Assembly: GCA_047626155.1 (NCBI GenBank)
Contig: JBLHRR010000212.1
Location: 1 to 7,030, forward strand
DNA from: CALGLS01 sp047626155
GTDB taxonomy: Bacteria; Bacteroidota; Bacteroidia; Chitinophagales; Saprospiraceae
Direction of reading: 5' to 3'
Length of the DNA stretch: 7,030 nucleotides
Shown: positions 1 to 6,414 of the stretch, in pieces
Position numbering within the stretch: position 1 is the stretch's first letter
Layout: every line of letters begins with the position of its first letter
Made by a program: the position numbers and the translations under genes
Notes under the pieces: model-generated
Database searches by the model: none
Told to the model about the DNA's origin: nothing
The model's input: the letters and a program-made list of their open reading frames with translations, nothing else

Positions 1-1578
1 ACAACTATAGCAAACGGTGCAAACAGCATGGGAGCCAATGGTTTTATTGAAGGAAGAATGTATGCTACAGTTGGAGCTGTTAATTTTTATACAGCGACAA
101 CTTATATATATAACGATCTTAATATAGTTTGCGATGACTGTTTAGACCCGGTATATTCTGATTCTGATGAGGATGGCGTAGATGATCCTTGTGATAACTG
201 CCCAGAAATTTATAATCCATACCAGGAAGATTGTGATGGCGATGGTATTGGTGATGCTTGCGAAGAATGTGATAATTTTACCTCAGGTGGTCAGATTGGT
301 TTTGGAGATATAGCCATTTGTCCAGCTATTTTTTACATGGGTTATAGTGGAGTTGATGGACCAACGATTGAAAATTGTGTCCTTCCTTCAGGAGGCTCAG
401 GATGTATTGAATACATTTGGTTAGCCAGTACAACTTCTAGTGCTTGGCCTACTTCCACTGTTATCGACATCGAGGCCGGAAACGATCCGCACTGGAATCT
501 TATAGCAGGAGCTAATTCTGAAGATCACTCTCCTGGAGTGATTTCGCAGACTACTTACTTCCTGAGATGTGCAAGAAGAGTAGGTTGTGTTCCTTATATG
601 GGTGAAGGTAATATGGTGACCATCAATTGCGCGACTCTTGGTGAGCATAATATCGGAGGCCGGGTATGGCATGATGAAAATGATGACGGTTTTCGGGATG
701 CTGGAGAGTATGGCATCCAAAATGTTTGGGTCTCCCTTACAGATGCAGCCAATGTGGTCATTAAAGATGCAGTTGGTAATGACGTCTCTGTACAATCTGA
801 TGGATCTGGTTACTACGTATTCGGAAATGTAGCTCCCGGTACTTACAAAATCAAATTTGGTAATCCTGGTGGATATATTACAGCCTATACGGATCAAGGA
901 GGCAATGACGACTTGGATAGTGATATGGACAATTCAGGGTCTACAGCACCTTTCGTTTATTCAGGAGGAACGATTACTAACATGGACGCGGGCTTTGTAA
1001 CTGTAGCGAACGCTGCTGGCAGAAGTTCTAGTATTCTTGATCTGATAGCGGTGAAGCAGGTTAAAACGGTGGACTTGTTGTGGGCAAATAATACCTCTTT
1101 TAGAAATGATCATTTTGTCATTGAGCGTTCAGCGGATGGTGAAAACTTCGTCGAACTCACAGAGGTTGCTGATTATGGATCTAATGATGAAAGAGCATGG
1201 AACTATGAAGGTGTTGATACCAACCCAATGATTGGAAATAATTTCTATCGGGTAAAAGTAGTTTTCAGAGATGGAGCTTTTGATTATACCAATACGAAAT
1301 TGGTAGAGTTCTACAGCACTCCTGATTTTGCTTTATTTCCAAATCCGGCAACGTCTAAGGTTTATCTAAATCTGGAACGATATGTCGGTAAAGATGTAAC
1401 GATCAGCATTCAGGATAATCTTGGTCGTAACCAAATAGTCAATACGTTTTCTAATCTGGAAGATACTTTAGTTGAAGTAGACATCAGTGCTTTGAGAAAT
1501 GGTGCCTATCATGTTTATGTAAGTACAAAAGATGGCCTTCATAAAGTCAAAAAAATGATAGTAATGAAGACTTATTAA
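1..1578 (+). CDS. Modular secreted/surface protein with T9SS type A sorting domain (5' end outside window)
   Basis: The frame is open from base 1, so the first ATG at 28 is probably internal and the gene starts upstream. Modules seen, by nucleotide: two Asp-rich repeats of the DxDxDG type with DNCP at about 160-273, like thrombospondin type 3 calcium-binding repeats; a module with six cysteines at about 286-630 (key strings PSGGSGCIEY, QTTYFLRCARR); an SdrD-B-like domain at about 646-999 (GGRVWHDENDDGFRDAGE, ending NMDAGFV); a beta-sandwich at about 1020-1320 (HFVIERSADGENF, NNFYRVKVVF), common just before T9SS signals; and a C-terminal sorting domain at about 1327-1575 (FALFPNPATSKVYLNLE, DISALRNGAYHVYV). 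In this family the last domain directs export through the type IX system and is then cleaved, leaving the protein on the surface or released. Adhesion or a structural role is inference; no catalytic motif is visible. Expression should end at the terminator just downstream. Confidence 0.93.
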   Translation, partial: TTIANGANSMGANGFIEGRMYATVGAVNFYTATTYIYNDLNIVCDDCLDPVYSDSDEDGVDDPCDNCPEIYNPYQEDCDGDGIGDACEECDNFTSGGQIGFGDIAICPAIFYMGYSGVDGPTIENCVLPSGGSGCIEYIWLASTTSSAWPTSTVIDIEAGNDPHWNLIAGANSEDHSPGVISQTTYFLRCARRVGCVPYMGEGNMVTINCATLGEHNIGGRVWHDENDDGFRDAGEYGIQNVWVSLTDAANVVIKDAVGNDVSVQSDGSGYYVFGNVAPGTYKIKFGNPGGYITAYTDQGGNDDLDSDMDNSGSTAPFVYSGGTITNMDAGFVTVANAAGRSSSILDLIAVKQVKTVDLLWANNTSFRNDHFVIERSADGENFVELTEVADYGSNDERAWNYEGVDTNPMIGNNFYRVKVVFRDGAFDYTNTKLVEFYSTPDFALFPNPATSKVYLNLERYVGKDVTISIQDNLGRNQIVNTFSNLEDTLVEVDISALRNGAYHVYVSTKDGLHKVKKMIVMKTY

Positions 1579-1606
1579 TTTTAAGTTTTTGTAATAAATA
1601 ATTTTG

Positions 1607-1642
1607 AAGATGGTGCAACAGTTTGTTGCACCATCTTTTTTT
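1607..1642 (+). terminator. Intrinsic terminator of the T9SS protein gene
   Basis: A perfect 14-bp stem (AAGATGGTGCAACA at 1607-1620 pairing with 1624-1637) closes a 3-nt loop (GTT). A run of seven T follows at 1636-1642, partly inside the stem. It lies 29 bases after the stop codon at 1576-1578. On the opposite strand the tail is only moderately T-rich, so it may act weakly in both directions and shield the gene from minus-strand transcription. Confidence 0.87.
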
Positions 1643-1678
1643 ATTACTTTTGAAATAATCATTGAAATGAATATGGAC

Positions 1679-2088
1679 TTCCTCACCATAGTCTGTATAC
1701 ATTTTTCAGCATCTAATAATTTTCTAAATTCAGCACTGGCGTATTGACTTCCTCGATCGGAATGAAACATTAACCCTGGTAATATTGATCTACTCTTAAC
1801 TGCCTTTTTGAAAGCAGCAATTACAGTATCTTGATCGGTCATATTATCACTCAAATTCCAACCAACTACCATCCGATCAGTAAGGTGTATTACTGTTGTT
1901 AAATATACAAACGAATTTCTAATTCGAATGTAAGTAATGTCACTCACCCAAACCCGTCCTAATTCTGTAACTGTAAATTCTCTATCCAAAAGGTTCGGAG
2001 ATATCTTTAAATCATGTTTTGAATCTGTCGTATTCTTGAACCGCTTCTGTTCATTTAAGTGTGTCTCCCCATAAGAGAAGATTCCCAA
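1679..2088 (-). pseudogene. IS3-family transposase (orfB) fragment, truncated at both ends
   Basis: The minus-strand reading matches the rve/DDE core of IS3-group OrfB transposases: KRFKNTTDSKHDL and PNLLDREFTV, then VWVSDITYIR with the first catalytic Asp (codon 1939-1941), then FHSDRGSQYAS with the second Asp (codon 1756-1758), about 61 residues apart. Similarity stops after the TMVRK segment near 1679. In the family a SRKGNCWDNAVAESFF-like block should follow, carrying the catalytic Glu about 35 residues after the second Asp; here that place is occupied by the terminator region and is unrelated. The N-terminal half of OrfB, OrfA and terminal inverted repeats are not visible either. The only available start is a TTG at 2088, and a stop lies in frame at 2116-2118. 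The open frame runs on to 1468 inside the neighbouring gene, but that tail is not transposase. It cannot encode an active enzyme; it is an old IS scar. Confidence 0.9.
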
Positions 2089-2099
2089 ACATTCTCTTA
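2072..2099. repeat. 8-bp inverted repeat between IS remnant and membrane-protein gene
   Basis: TAAGAGAA at 2072-2079 pairs perfectly with TTCTCTTA at 2092-2099 across a 12-nt loop. It sits 20 bases beyond the stop codon of the minus-strand membrane-protein gene, so it could be a transcript-end hairpin, but no T-run follows on either strand. It could also be residue of the insertion sequence. Function is not assignable. Confidence 0.4.
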
Positions 2100-2118
2100 A
2101 AATACGGTTACCAACTTA

Positions 2119-2706
2119 TTAATAAAACCGAACCCATAATTTAATACACATAACAATTACTAACATCAAAGCTAAAGGCAAAAAACCAATACCTCCTCTG
2201 AATACCTCCTTCGAGTAGCTACTCATAAACACTACCCATATCCAATGTCCACCAACGAAATGCAAAGCCTTCCACATTTTTCTACTGATCATTTTAGCAA
2301 ATAAATCAAAAGAGCTGAGAAACATCAGCGCGATAAATAGATAAGCCATCCCTCCTGAAAAAAGTGCAAAGAAAGCCGCTAGTGTGAAAACGGGATGAAA
2401 GGAGTATTGCAAAATGATCAAAAACAACAGATGTATAAAGTGGAGAATGGCAAAGGAAATACCCCAGTATTTCCGGTTCATCATCATCCAAAAAGAAAAG
2501 GAATTCTTTACCAATTGATGTATCGCGGTAGAGCTAAATGCAAGGCAAAAAAGAACAACGGCTAGGCGGGCCGTACCCGCAATGACGCTACGAACACTGT
2601 CTTCATGGAATCCTCTGATTGTAAAATTAATAATGATTAACAGTACACTTGCGGAAGCGATTAATTTGACAAAATCCCACCCCCAGATTGATTTTTGATT
2701 TTGCAT
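2119..2706 (-). CDS. Ferric-reductase-like transmembrane protein (haem-binding type, small)
   Basis: This is a 195-residue, very hydrophobic protein with about six membrane segments (near residues 11-30, 40-60, 81-100, 104-133, 149-161, 173-190). The layout resembles ferric reductase-like/MsrQ-type transmembrane domains. An Arg (78) precedes a helix with two His (89 and 92, ILHFIH). A later segment RKMWKALHFVGGHW carries two more His (149 and 154), like the WKRLH-type haem-ligand segment of the family. Such domains hold b-type haem and pass electrons across the membrane. No FAD- or NAD-binding domain is present, so any electron donor must be a separate protein. I chose the ATG at 2706, which lies 37 bases after the tilS stop; an ATG at 2802 would overlap tilS by 59 bases and add a non-hydrophobic leader. 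Same strand and close spacing suggest co-transcription with tilS. The family call is from motif pattern only; a generic membrane protein remains possible. Confidence 0.62.
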   Translation of the reverse strand: MQNQKSIWGWDFVKLIASASVLLIIINFTIRGFHEDSVRSVIAGTARLAVVLFCLAFSSTAIHQLVKNSFSFWMMMNRKYWGISFAILHFIHLLFLIILQYSFHPVFTLAAFFALFSGGMAYLFIALMFLSSFDLFAKMISRKMWKALHFVGGHWIWVVFMSSYSKEVFRGGIGFLPLALMLVIVMCIKLWVRFY

Positions 2707-2743
2707 GAGTAGAGCTATTGTTGCAGGTTCGAATTTAATAAGG

Positions 2744-4069
2744 TTATGATATGCTGAAACAAAAAGCCTTCTCCGTTTTGTCATTAAGTTTAAAACGTTC
2801 ATCCATTCGGTGTCCGATTACCCAGCAAATGTCACCTCCTGATAACAGTACAGTTGTATTTTCTTTTTCTACTAATGATAGCTTCTCGTTCGTTAAGTAC
2901 TTTTTTACTTTTTGCTTCTGTCCTTTCATGCCAATAGGGTGGAAAAAGTCACCGGGTTCCCAAGGCCTTATTGTTAAAGGGAATGTTAATTTGTCCCCAT
3001 CAAACCAAGCCAGTTTGTTGGATTGGGAGAACTCCGTAGGGAGAGAATTGATTTTTTTAATAATAATGTTGACTTTGTTGAATTCGACAGACTCGTCTGT
3101 ATCCTGAATCTGTTTAGTTTCTTTTTCTGATTTAGTTCTTTTTGTGATAATAAGTTCATTTCTGTTTTTTAACAATCTATAGTTTGTTATAACAAACTGT
3201 GCCCCGGAGGCTCTTGTTTGCTCGTTCAAAATATTTTCTACCTGATCCAAACTAAAGCCATAAGGACTTATGATTTCAAAAAGGATGCTCTGTGGGGCCG
3301 GACTTTCTCTAAGCGTTAATAAATCGATATGAATATTTCCATCTTTTTTAAGGACCAGTTTTTCACGGAATTCTTCGATGGCCCACAGAAATAAAGCTTC
3401 TGTTTCCTCCAGATTTTTAAAGGTGGACAGGCTGGTTTTTTCTAGTGCCGGATTGATATCCTTAAGAACAGGAATGACTTTTATTCTAAGTTTATTTCGA
3501 TTGTACTTGGTAGAAAGATTAGAGGCATCCGCTCTGTAACTTAGGTTATTTGTTTTGGCGTAAGCCACAATTTCAGCTTTACTTGCAAAGAGTAATGGGC
3601 GTATGATATTTCCTGTCTCTGCTTTCATATTTCTTAGGCCTCTGATCCCCGTCCCCTTCGTGAAATTGTATAAAAAGGTTTCGATCCGATCATTCATATG
3701 GTGTGCCGTAGCAAGCTTGTAATATTGATGTTCGGTCATTAATTTTTGGAACCATTCATAGCGCAACTGTCGTGCAGTTTCTTGAATTGATGATTTTTCT
3801 TTCTTGCAAATATTTTCAGTATCGAAAGCAATTTTGTAGTAATGCACTAAATAACGTTGACTAAGCTGAAAAACAAACTGCTCATCTTTCTTTGATTCCA
3901 AGCCTCTGAGCTGAAAATTACAATGCGCAATCGCAAAAGGAAGCTCACTTTGATGAAATAAATGACAGAGAACAACAGAATCTATACCTCCACTAACGGC
4001 CAATAAAGTAGGCTGCAGAGGGTTTACTATTTTGTGTTTTTGAATATATTTTTGAAACTTCCTTAACAT
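2744..4069 (-). CDS. tilS: tRNA(Ile)-lysidine synthetase TilS
   Basis: TilS uses ATP and lysine to convert the wobble cytidine of the CAU-anticodon isoleucine tRNA into lysidine. This switches the tRNA from Met/AUG to Ile/AUA decoding, and the enzyme is essential in nearly all bacteria. The 441-residue length is normal for the long form. The N-terminal PP-loop ATPase is clear: SGGIDS at residues 26-31, HCNFQLRG at 49-56, ATAHHMNDRIET at 120-131, then FTKGTGIRGLRNM at 136-148 and YNRNKLR at 189-195, all typical TilS signatures. The C-terminal tRNA-recognition domain is also present (RPWEPGD at 368-374, FHPIGMKGQKQKVKKYL just after, GHRMDERFK near 419-427). The start is the ATG at 4069, with a purine-rich AGCAGAAG a few bases upstream. 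The gene is followed closely by the membrane-protein gene. The protein is cytoplasmic and shows no missing key residues. Confidence 0.97.
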   Translation of the reverse strand: MLRKFQKYIQKHKIVNPLQPTLLAVSGGIDSVVLCHLFHQSELPFAIAHCNFQLRGLESKKDEQFVFQLSQRYLVHYYKIAFDTENICKKEKSSIQETARQLRYEWFQKLMTEHQYYKLATAHHMNDRIETFLYNFTKGTGIRGLRNMKAETGNIIRPLLFASKAEIVAYAKTNNLSYRADASNLSTKYNRNKLRIKVIPVLKDINPALEKTSLSTFKNLEETEALFLWAIEEFREKLVLKKDGNIHIDLLTLRESPAPQSILFEIISPYGFSLDQVENILNEQTRASGAQFVITNYRLLKNRNELIITKRTKSEKETKQIQDTDESVEFNKVNIIIKKINSLPTEFSQSNKLAWFDGDKLTFPLTIRPWEPGDFFHPIGMKGQKQKVKKYLTNEKLSLVEKENTTVLLSGGDICWVIGHRMDERFKLNDKTEKAFCFSIS

Positions 4070-4594
4070 ATCTTCTGCTTTAATTTTCGATCAGGTTATT
4101 TTCTGAGCAGTATTAGACTTTATTCCAAAATAGTTTGTATGTCCTCAAATGCTAATTCTCGCCAGCACTTCTCATCCCTTCCGCTTTGCGGTTAAATCAC
4201 TTGACTGTTCACTGAACAGTCACCCTTTGGGATCGCTCTTTGATGTTCGCTCGTAGCTAAGGCTACGAACTCAAAAAAAGAGCTTCGTTCTTACAAAAAT
4301 TATCTATTTGATTTCAATACAAAATATTTCAGCATAAAATCTATTTTGTAGTACGTACTTATACCAAACAACAAATATAAAGTATTTTTTTCTACTACGA
4401 AGTTATCTCTTTCCTAGGTTTTTGAGTCTATAATCTATACAAGGGCTAAGTTATCTCCCAAAACCTATCTTAGCGAGGCTTCTTTTTTACTTCGGCGTTT
4501 TATTTGCATTAGCCTTGGGAAGACTTCTGGACAAAACCTTATATTGGAGTCTTAAGATTAGAAAGTATTACCTAACTCAAGAAAATTGTTATTG
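4070..4594. other. Long intergenic region between divergent tilS and lipoprotein gene
   Basis: This spacer of about 525 bases must hold the promoters of both tilS (leftward) and the lipoprotein gene (rightward). I found no convincing Bacteroidota TAnnTTTG promoter at a proper distance for either gene. The left half carries the inverted-repeat cluster listed separately. The right half, very AT-rich, has a 10-bp perfect palindrome AGTACGTACT (4350-4359), a 10-nt direct repeat AAGTTATCTC (4400-4409 and 4448-4457), and a 6-bp hairpin GCTAAG/CTTAGC (4445-4450 with 4469-4474) followed by a T-rich stretch near 4480-4488. No tRNA or recognisable riboswitch is seen. Confidence 0.6.
4181..4283. repeat. 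Cluster of inverted repeats, candidate dispersed intergenic element or structured RNA
   Basis: Three hairpins lie within about 100 bases: CCGC-TTT-GCGG at 4181-4191; a 21-bp palindrome at 4202-4222 with arms TGACTGTTCA and TGAACAGTCA around one central C; and a two-part hairpin at 4235-4283, with outer stem GCTCTTT (4235-4241) with AAAGAGC (4277-4283) and inner stem TCGTAGC (4251-4257) with GCTACGA (4262-4268) around a TAAG loop. The block is richer in G+C than the flanking spacer. No T-run follows on the plus strand, so it is not a standard terminator. A dispersed repeat (REP-like) is the likeliest explanation; a regulatory RNA or operator is possible. Confidence 0.5.
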
Positions 4595-5092
4595 ATGAAA
4601 TCACTAATTACCACCTTATCATTTTGTTTGATTTTTTTTGCTTCCTGTAAAACGGATACAAAAACATCTTCTGATACTGCCAATTCGCAAGAATCTGTAA
4701 ATGAAGTAAAACCTCCTACTCCAACCTCTGCTGATGTGCACGTTCCTTCTGCTGCTGCTGCGCCACTCATCGGTTTATGGCATTATCAGGACATCGTTCA
4801 TATCCGCAAAGAGGAAGTGGAAAAGTACACGGGCCGTTGGATAAATATCAAACGGGATGATACCTTTACTAGTGGTATTTACCTTAAGGAAAACAATAGT
4901 GGAACCTGGTCTTATAACGAGGAAACCAAAATAATTCAGCTCATGCCTAAAGAGACAGAAGACATTCAGACCGACTGGTTAGTCAATGGGTCTGGCGAAT
5001 TTCTTATCTTGCTTGGAAGTACAGATACAAATAAAACAGGGATGCAAATCAGAATGAGTTTAAGTCTCGATGGCTCAAAACCAGGAAAGTAG
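4595..5092 (+). CDS. Small putative lipoprotein, lipocalin-like beta domain
   Basis: This is a 165-residue protein with a lipoprotein signal: MK, a hydrophobic stretch, then FFASC with the lipidated Cys at residue 18. After it comes a Ser/Thr/Pro/Ala-rich linker to about residue 55 that looks flexible. The C-terminal 105 or so residues alternate hydrophobic and polar positions (LIGLWHYQD, DDTFTSGIYL, NNSGTWSYNEETKIIQL), a pattern like the lipocalin-like small lipoproteins common in Bacteroidota. I do not recognise a specific family or ligand, and no catalytic residues stand out. The start is the ATG at 4595; a TTG at 4586 is possible but gives a poorer signal peptide. It should be anchored in the outer or inner membrane facing the periplasm or outside. 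The stop codon TAG ends at 5092, directly against the last base of mltG on the other strand. Confidence 0.82.
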   Translation: MKSLITTLSFCLIFFASCKTDTKTSSDTANSQESVNEVKPPTPTSADVHVPSAAAAPLIGLWHYQDIVHIRKEEVEKYTGRWINIKRDDTFTSGIYLKENNSGTWSYNEETKIIQLMPKETEDIQTDWLVNGSGEFLILLGSTDTNKTGMQIRMSLSLDGSKPGK

Positions 5093-6127
5093 TTATCTAT
5101 TTTTCAAGTGTTGCGTAAGCCACTTCCTATAAACTCGCGCATTTTCATTGTGGCCTCTTAATGTTTTAGCAAAAGCGTGGTAACCTGACTCATCGGGCTT
5201 AGCGCAAAAGAAGATGTAGTCGTGTTTCTCAGCATTCAAGACCGCATCAATGCTGGCAATAGAGGCCATACTAATGGGCCCGGGTGGAAGTCCGGCGTAC
5301 TTATAGGTATTATAGGGAGAGTCAATGGCTGTATGTTTATTGAGCACTCGGCGAATGCCAAAATCCTGGTTGGCAAAAACCACCGTAGGATCTGCTTGAA
5401 GTAAAATGCCTTGACGCAACCTGTTCAGATATACGCCTGCAATGCGTTGCTTTTCATCATTTTTGTTGGTTTCTCTTTCTACAATAGAAGCCAGTGTATA
5501 GACTTCTTCTTTGTTCATATTCAAGGCCTTAGCCTTTTTTGTTCGTCCATCCTTTTCCCAAAACTTCTTATGCTCCTTTTCCATTTTATCCATGAAATCT
5601 CTGGGCTCCGTACCCCAATAAAAATCATAGGTATTAGGAATGAAAAGACTCATCAAGGTCTGCTTATTATATCCTTTATCAGAAATATATTTGGGGTCAT
5701 TGAATAAACGGATAATTCCGATAGAATCTGCCTGGATAAACCTAGCTGCTTTTCCTGCTACTTCTGGTAATAACCGTTCATTGTTTAACACTACTTTTAC
5801 AGTGGCTTGTTTTCCTCCGCGTAAATGACCGATAAGGCTTCGATTGTTCCAACCTGCTTCAATCTTAAAACGCCCAGATCGAACTTTTGAATCTTTATAA
5901 TTCATTCGATTTGCCACCCATAAAAAAGAAGATTCATCCAGCAACATATCTTTTTCACTTAAAGCGACCAGAACATCATCAAGGTCAGATCCCTTTTTTA
6001 AGTATAAAAAAGGATCAGTTAGTGCCTCGGCTACATTGGGAGAGAAAACTGCATCGTATTTGTCGTAAGCAAAATAACTACCTATCAATAGGGCAACGAA
6101 AAGGAAGAGTAATATTTTTTTCAGCAT
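5093..6127 (-). CDS. mltG: Endolytic peptidoglycan transglycosylase MltG (YceG-like)
   Basis: MltG cuts nascent glycan strands inside the chain in the periplasm and is thought to set strand length by ending their synthesis. The 344-residue protein has one N-terminal membrane anchor (about residues 2-21) and the rest is periplasmic. A LysM-like subdomain region follows (about 40-115), then the YceG catalytic domain. The LASIVERET segment carries the presumed catalytic Glu at residue 217, matching Glu218 of the Escherichia coli enzyme. LQADPTVVFA (243-252) and SPYNTYKYAGLPPGPI (270-285) are the other family signatures. The length is normal and nothing is missing. I chose the ATG at 6127 because it places the hydrophobic anchor at the very N-terminus; the upstream alternative at 6157 is a TTG. 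The gene is convergent with the lipoprotein gene with no spacer, and no terminator is visible between them. Confidence 0.96.
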   Translation of the reverse strand: MLKKILLFLFVALLIGSYFAYDKYDAVFSPNVAEALTDPFLYLKKGSDLDDVLVALSEKDMLLDESSFLWVANRMNYKDSKVRSGRFKIEAGWNNRSLIGHLRGGKQATVKVVLNNERLLPEVAGKAARFIQADSIGIIRLFNDPKYISDKGYNKQTLMSLFIPNTYDFYWGTEPRDFMDKMEKEHKKFWEKDGRTKKAKALNMNKEEVYTLASIVERETNKNDEKQRIAGVYLNRLRQGILLQADPTVVFANQDFGIRRVLNKHTAIDSPYNTYKYAGLPPGPISMASIASIDAVLNAEKHDYIFFCAKPDESGYHAFAKTLRGHNENARVYRKWLTQHLKNR

Positions 6128-6205
6128 AGTGGCCCAAAAGTAATCCAATCTCTTCAAATTTTATAATTAATATTAGTCGAATTCAAGGCAGGATTTGGAG
6201 CTAAA

Positions 6206-6294
6206 GCGTAAGCAACGCGTCACAGCATTCAATATTCATTATTGGACACCTGCCCGTTGCGGAGTAGACGGGTTCAATATTCAATATTTTCAAT
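6206..6294. repeat. Intergenic repeat-like block: two small hairpins and a repeated TTCAATATTCA
   Basis: In the 287-base spacer between mltG and the methyltransferase gene lies a short block of mixed composition. It holds GCGT-AAGCA-ACGC (6206-6218), an 11-nt direct repeat TTCAATATTCA at 6228-6238 and 6273-6283, and between the copies an inverted repeat CCCGT (6253-6257) with ACGGG (6268-6272) around a 10-nt loop. The last AT repeat continues as TTCAAT to 6294. The arrangement, a GC hairpin framed by AT-rich direct repeats, resembles dispersed intergenic elements. No coding potential and no clear terminator for the methyltransferase gene were seen in the rest of the spacer. Confidence 0.42.
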
Positions 6295-6414
6295 CCCTTA
6301 TTCGCAAGAATAAAGTCTAGTTATTTACCATTGACTGAATGTAAAAAAACAAAGAGTATTTTTTAGATGTAAATTAATTGTTATCCTATTGATAATTTGA
6401 AAATCACGGGTTGT

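Noticed and set aside
638..832. Plus-strand 64-codon frame inside the T9SS gene
   Set aside because: Out-of-frame overlap across the SdrD-B-like domain; Met-rich random composition and no start context.
421..897. Minus-strand open frame of 158 codons
   Set aside because: Lies opposite the well-supported T9SS protein gene, has no recognisable motif, and reads as antisense shadow.
1468..1678. C-terminal extension of the transposase reading frame
   Set aside because: No transposase similarity; it runs through the terminator and antisense to the T9SS domain, so it is read-through of the broken frame, not gene.
2707..2802. Upstream ATG at 2802 for the ferric-reductase-like gene
   Set aside because: It would overlap the conserved tilS end by 59 bases and add a polar leader before the first membrane segment.
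2751..3107. Plus-strand 118-codon frame
   Set aside because: Antisense to the C-terminal domain of tilS, with no independent support.
4202..4283. CRISPR or tRNA interpretation of the hairpin cluster
   Set aside because: The repeats are not regularly spaced copies of one unit, and no cloverleaf with T-arm or acceptor stem can be drawn.
4558..4770. Minus-strand 70-codon frame
   Set aside because: Antisense to the lipoprotein signal and linker; its Ala/Gly/Val-rich content mirrors the GCT repeats of that linker.
5222..6129. Several plus-strand frames of 60-98 codons
   Set aside because: All are antisense to mltG, which is clearly the real gene, and none has a recognisable motif.
6135..6142. 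TACTTTTG on the minus strand, matching the Bacteroidota TAnnTTTG promoter box
   Set aside because: It is only 7 bases from the mltG start and has no TTG box at the usual distance, so a promoter here is not supported.
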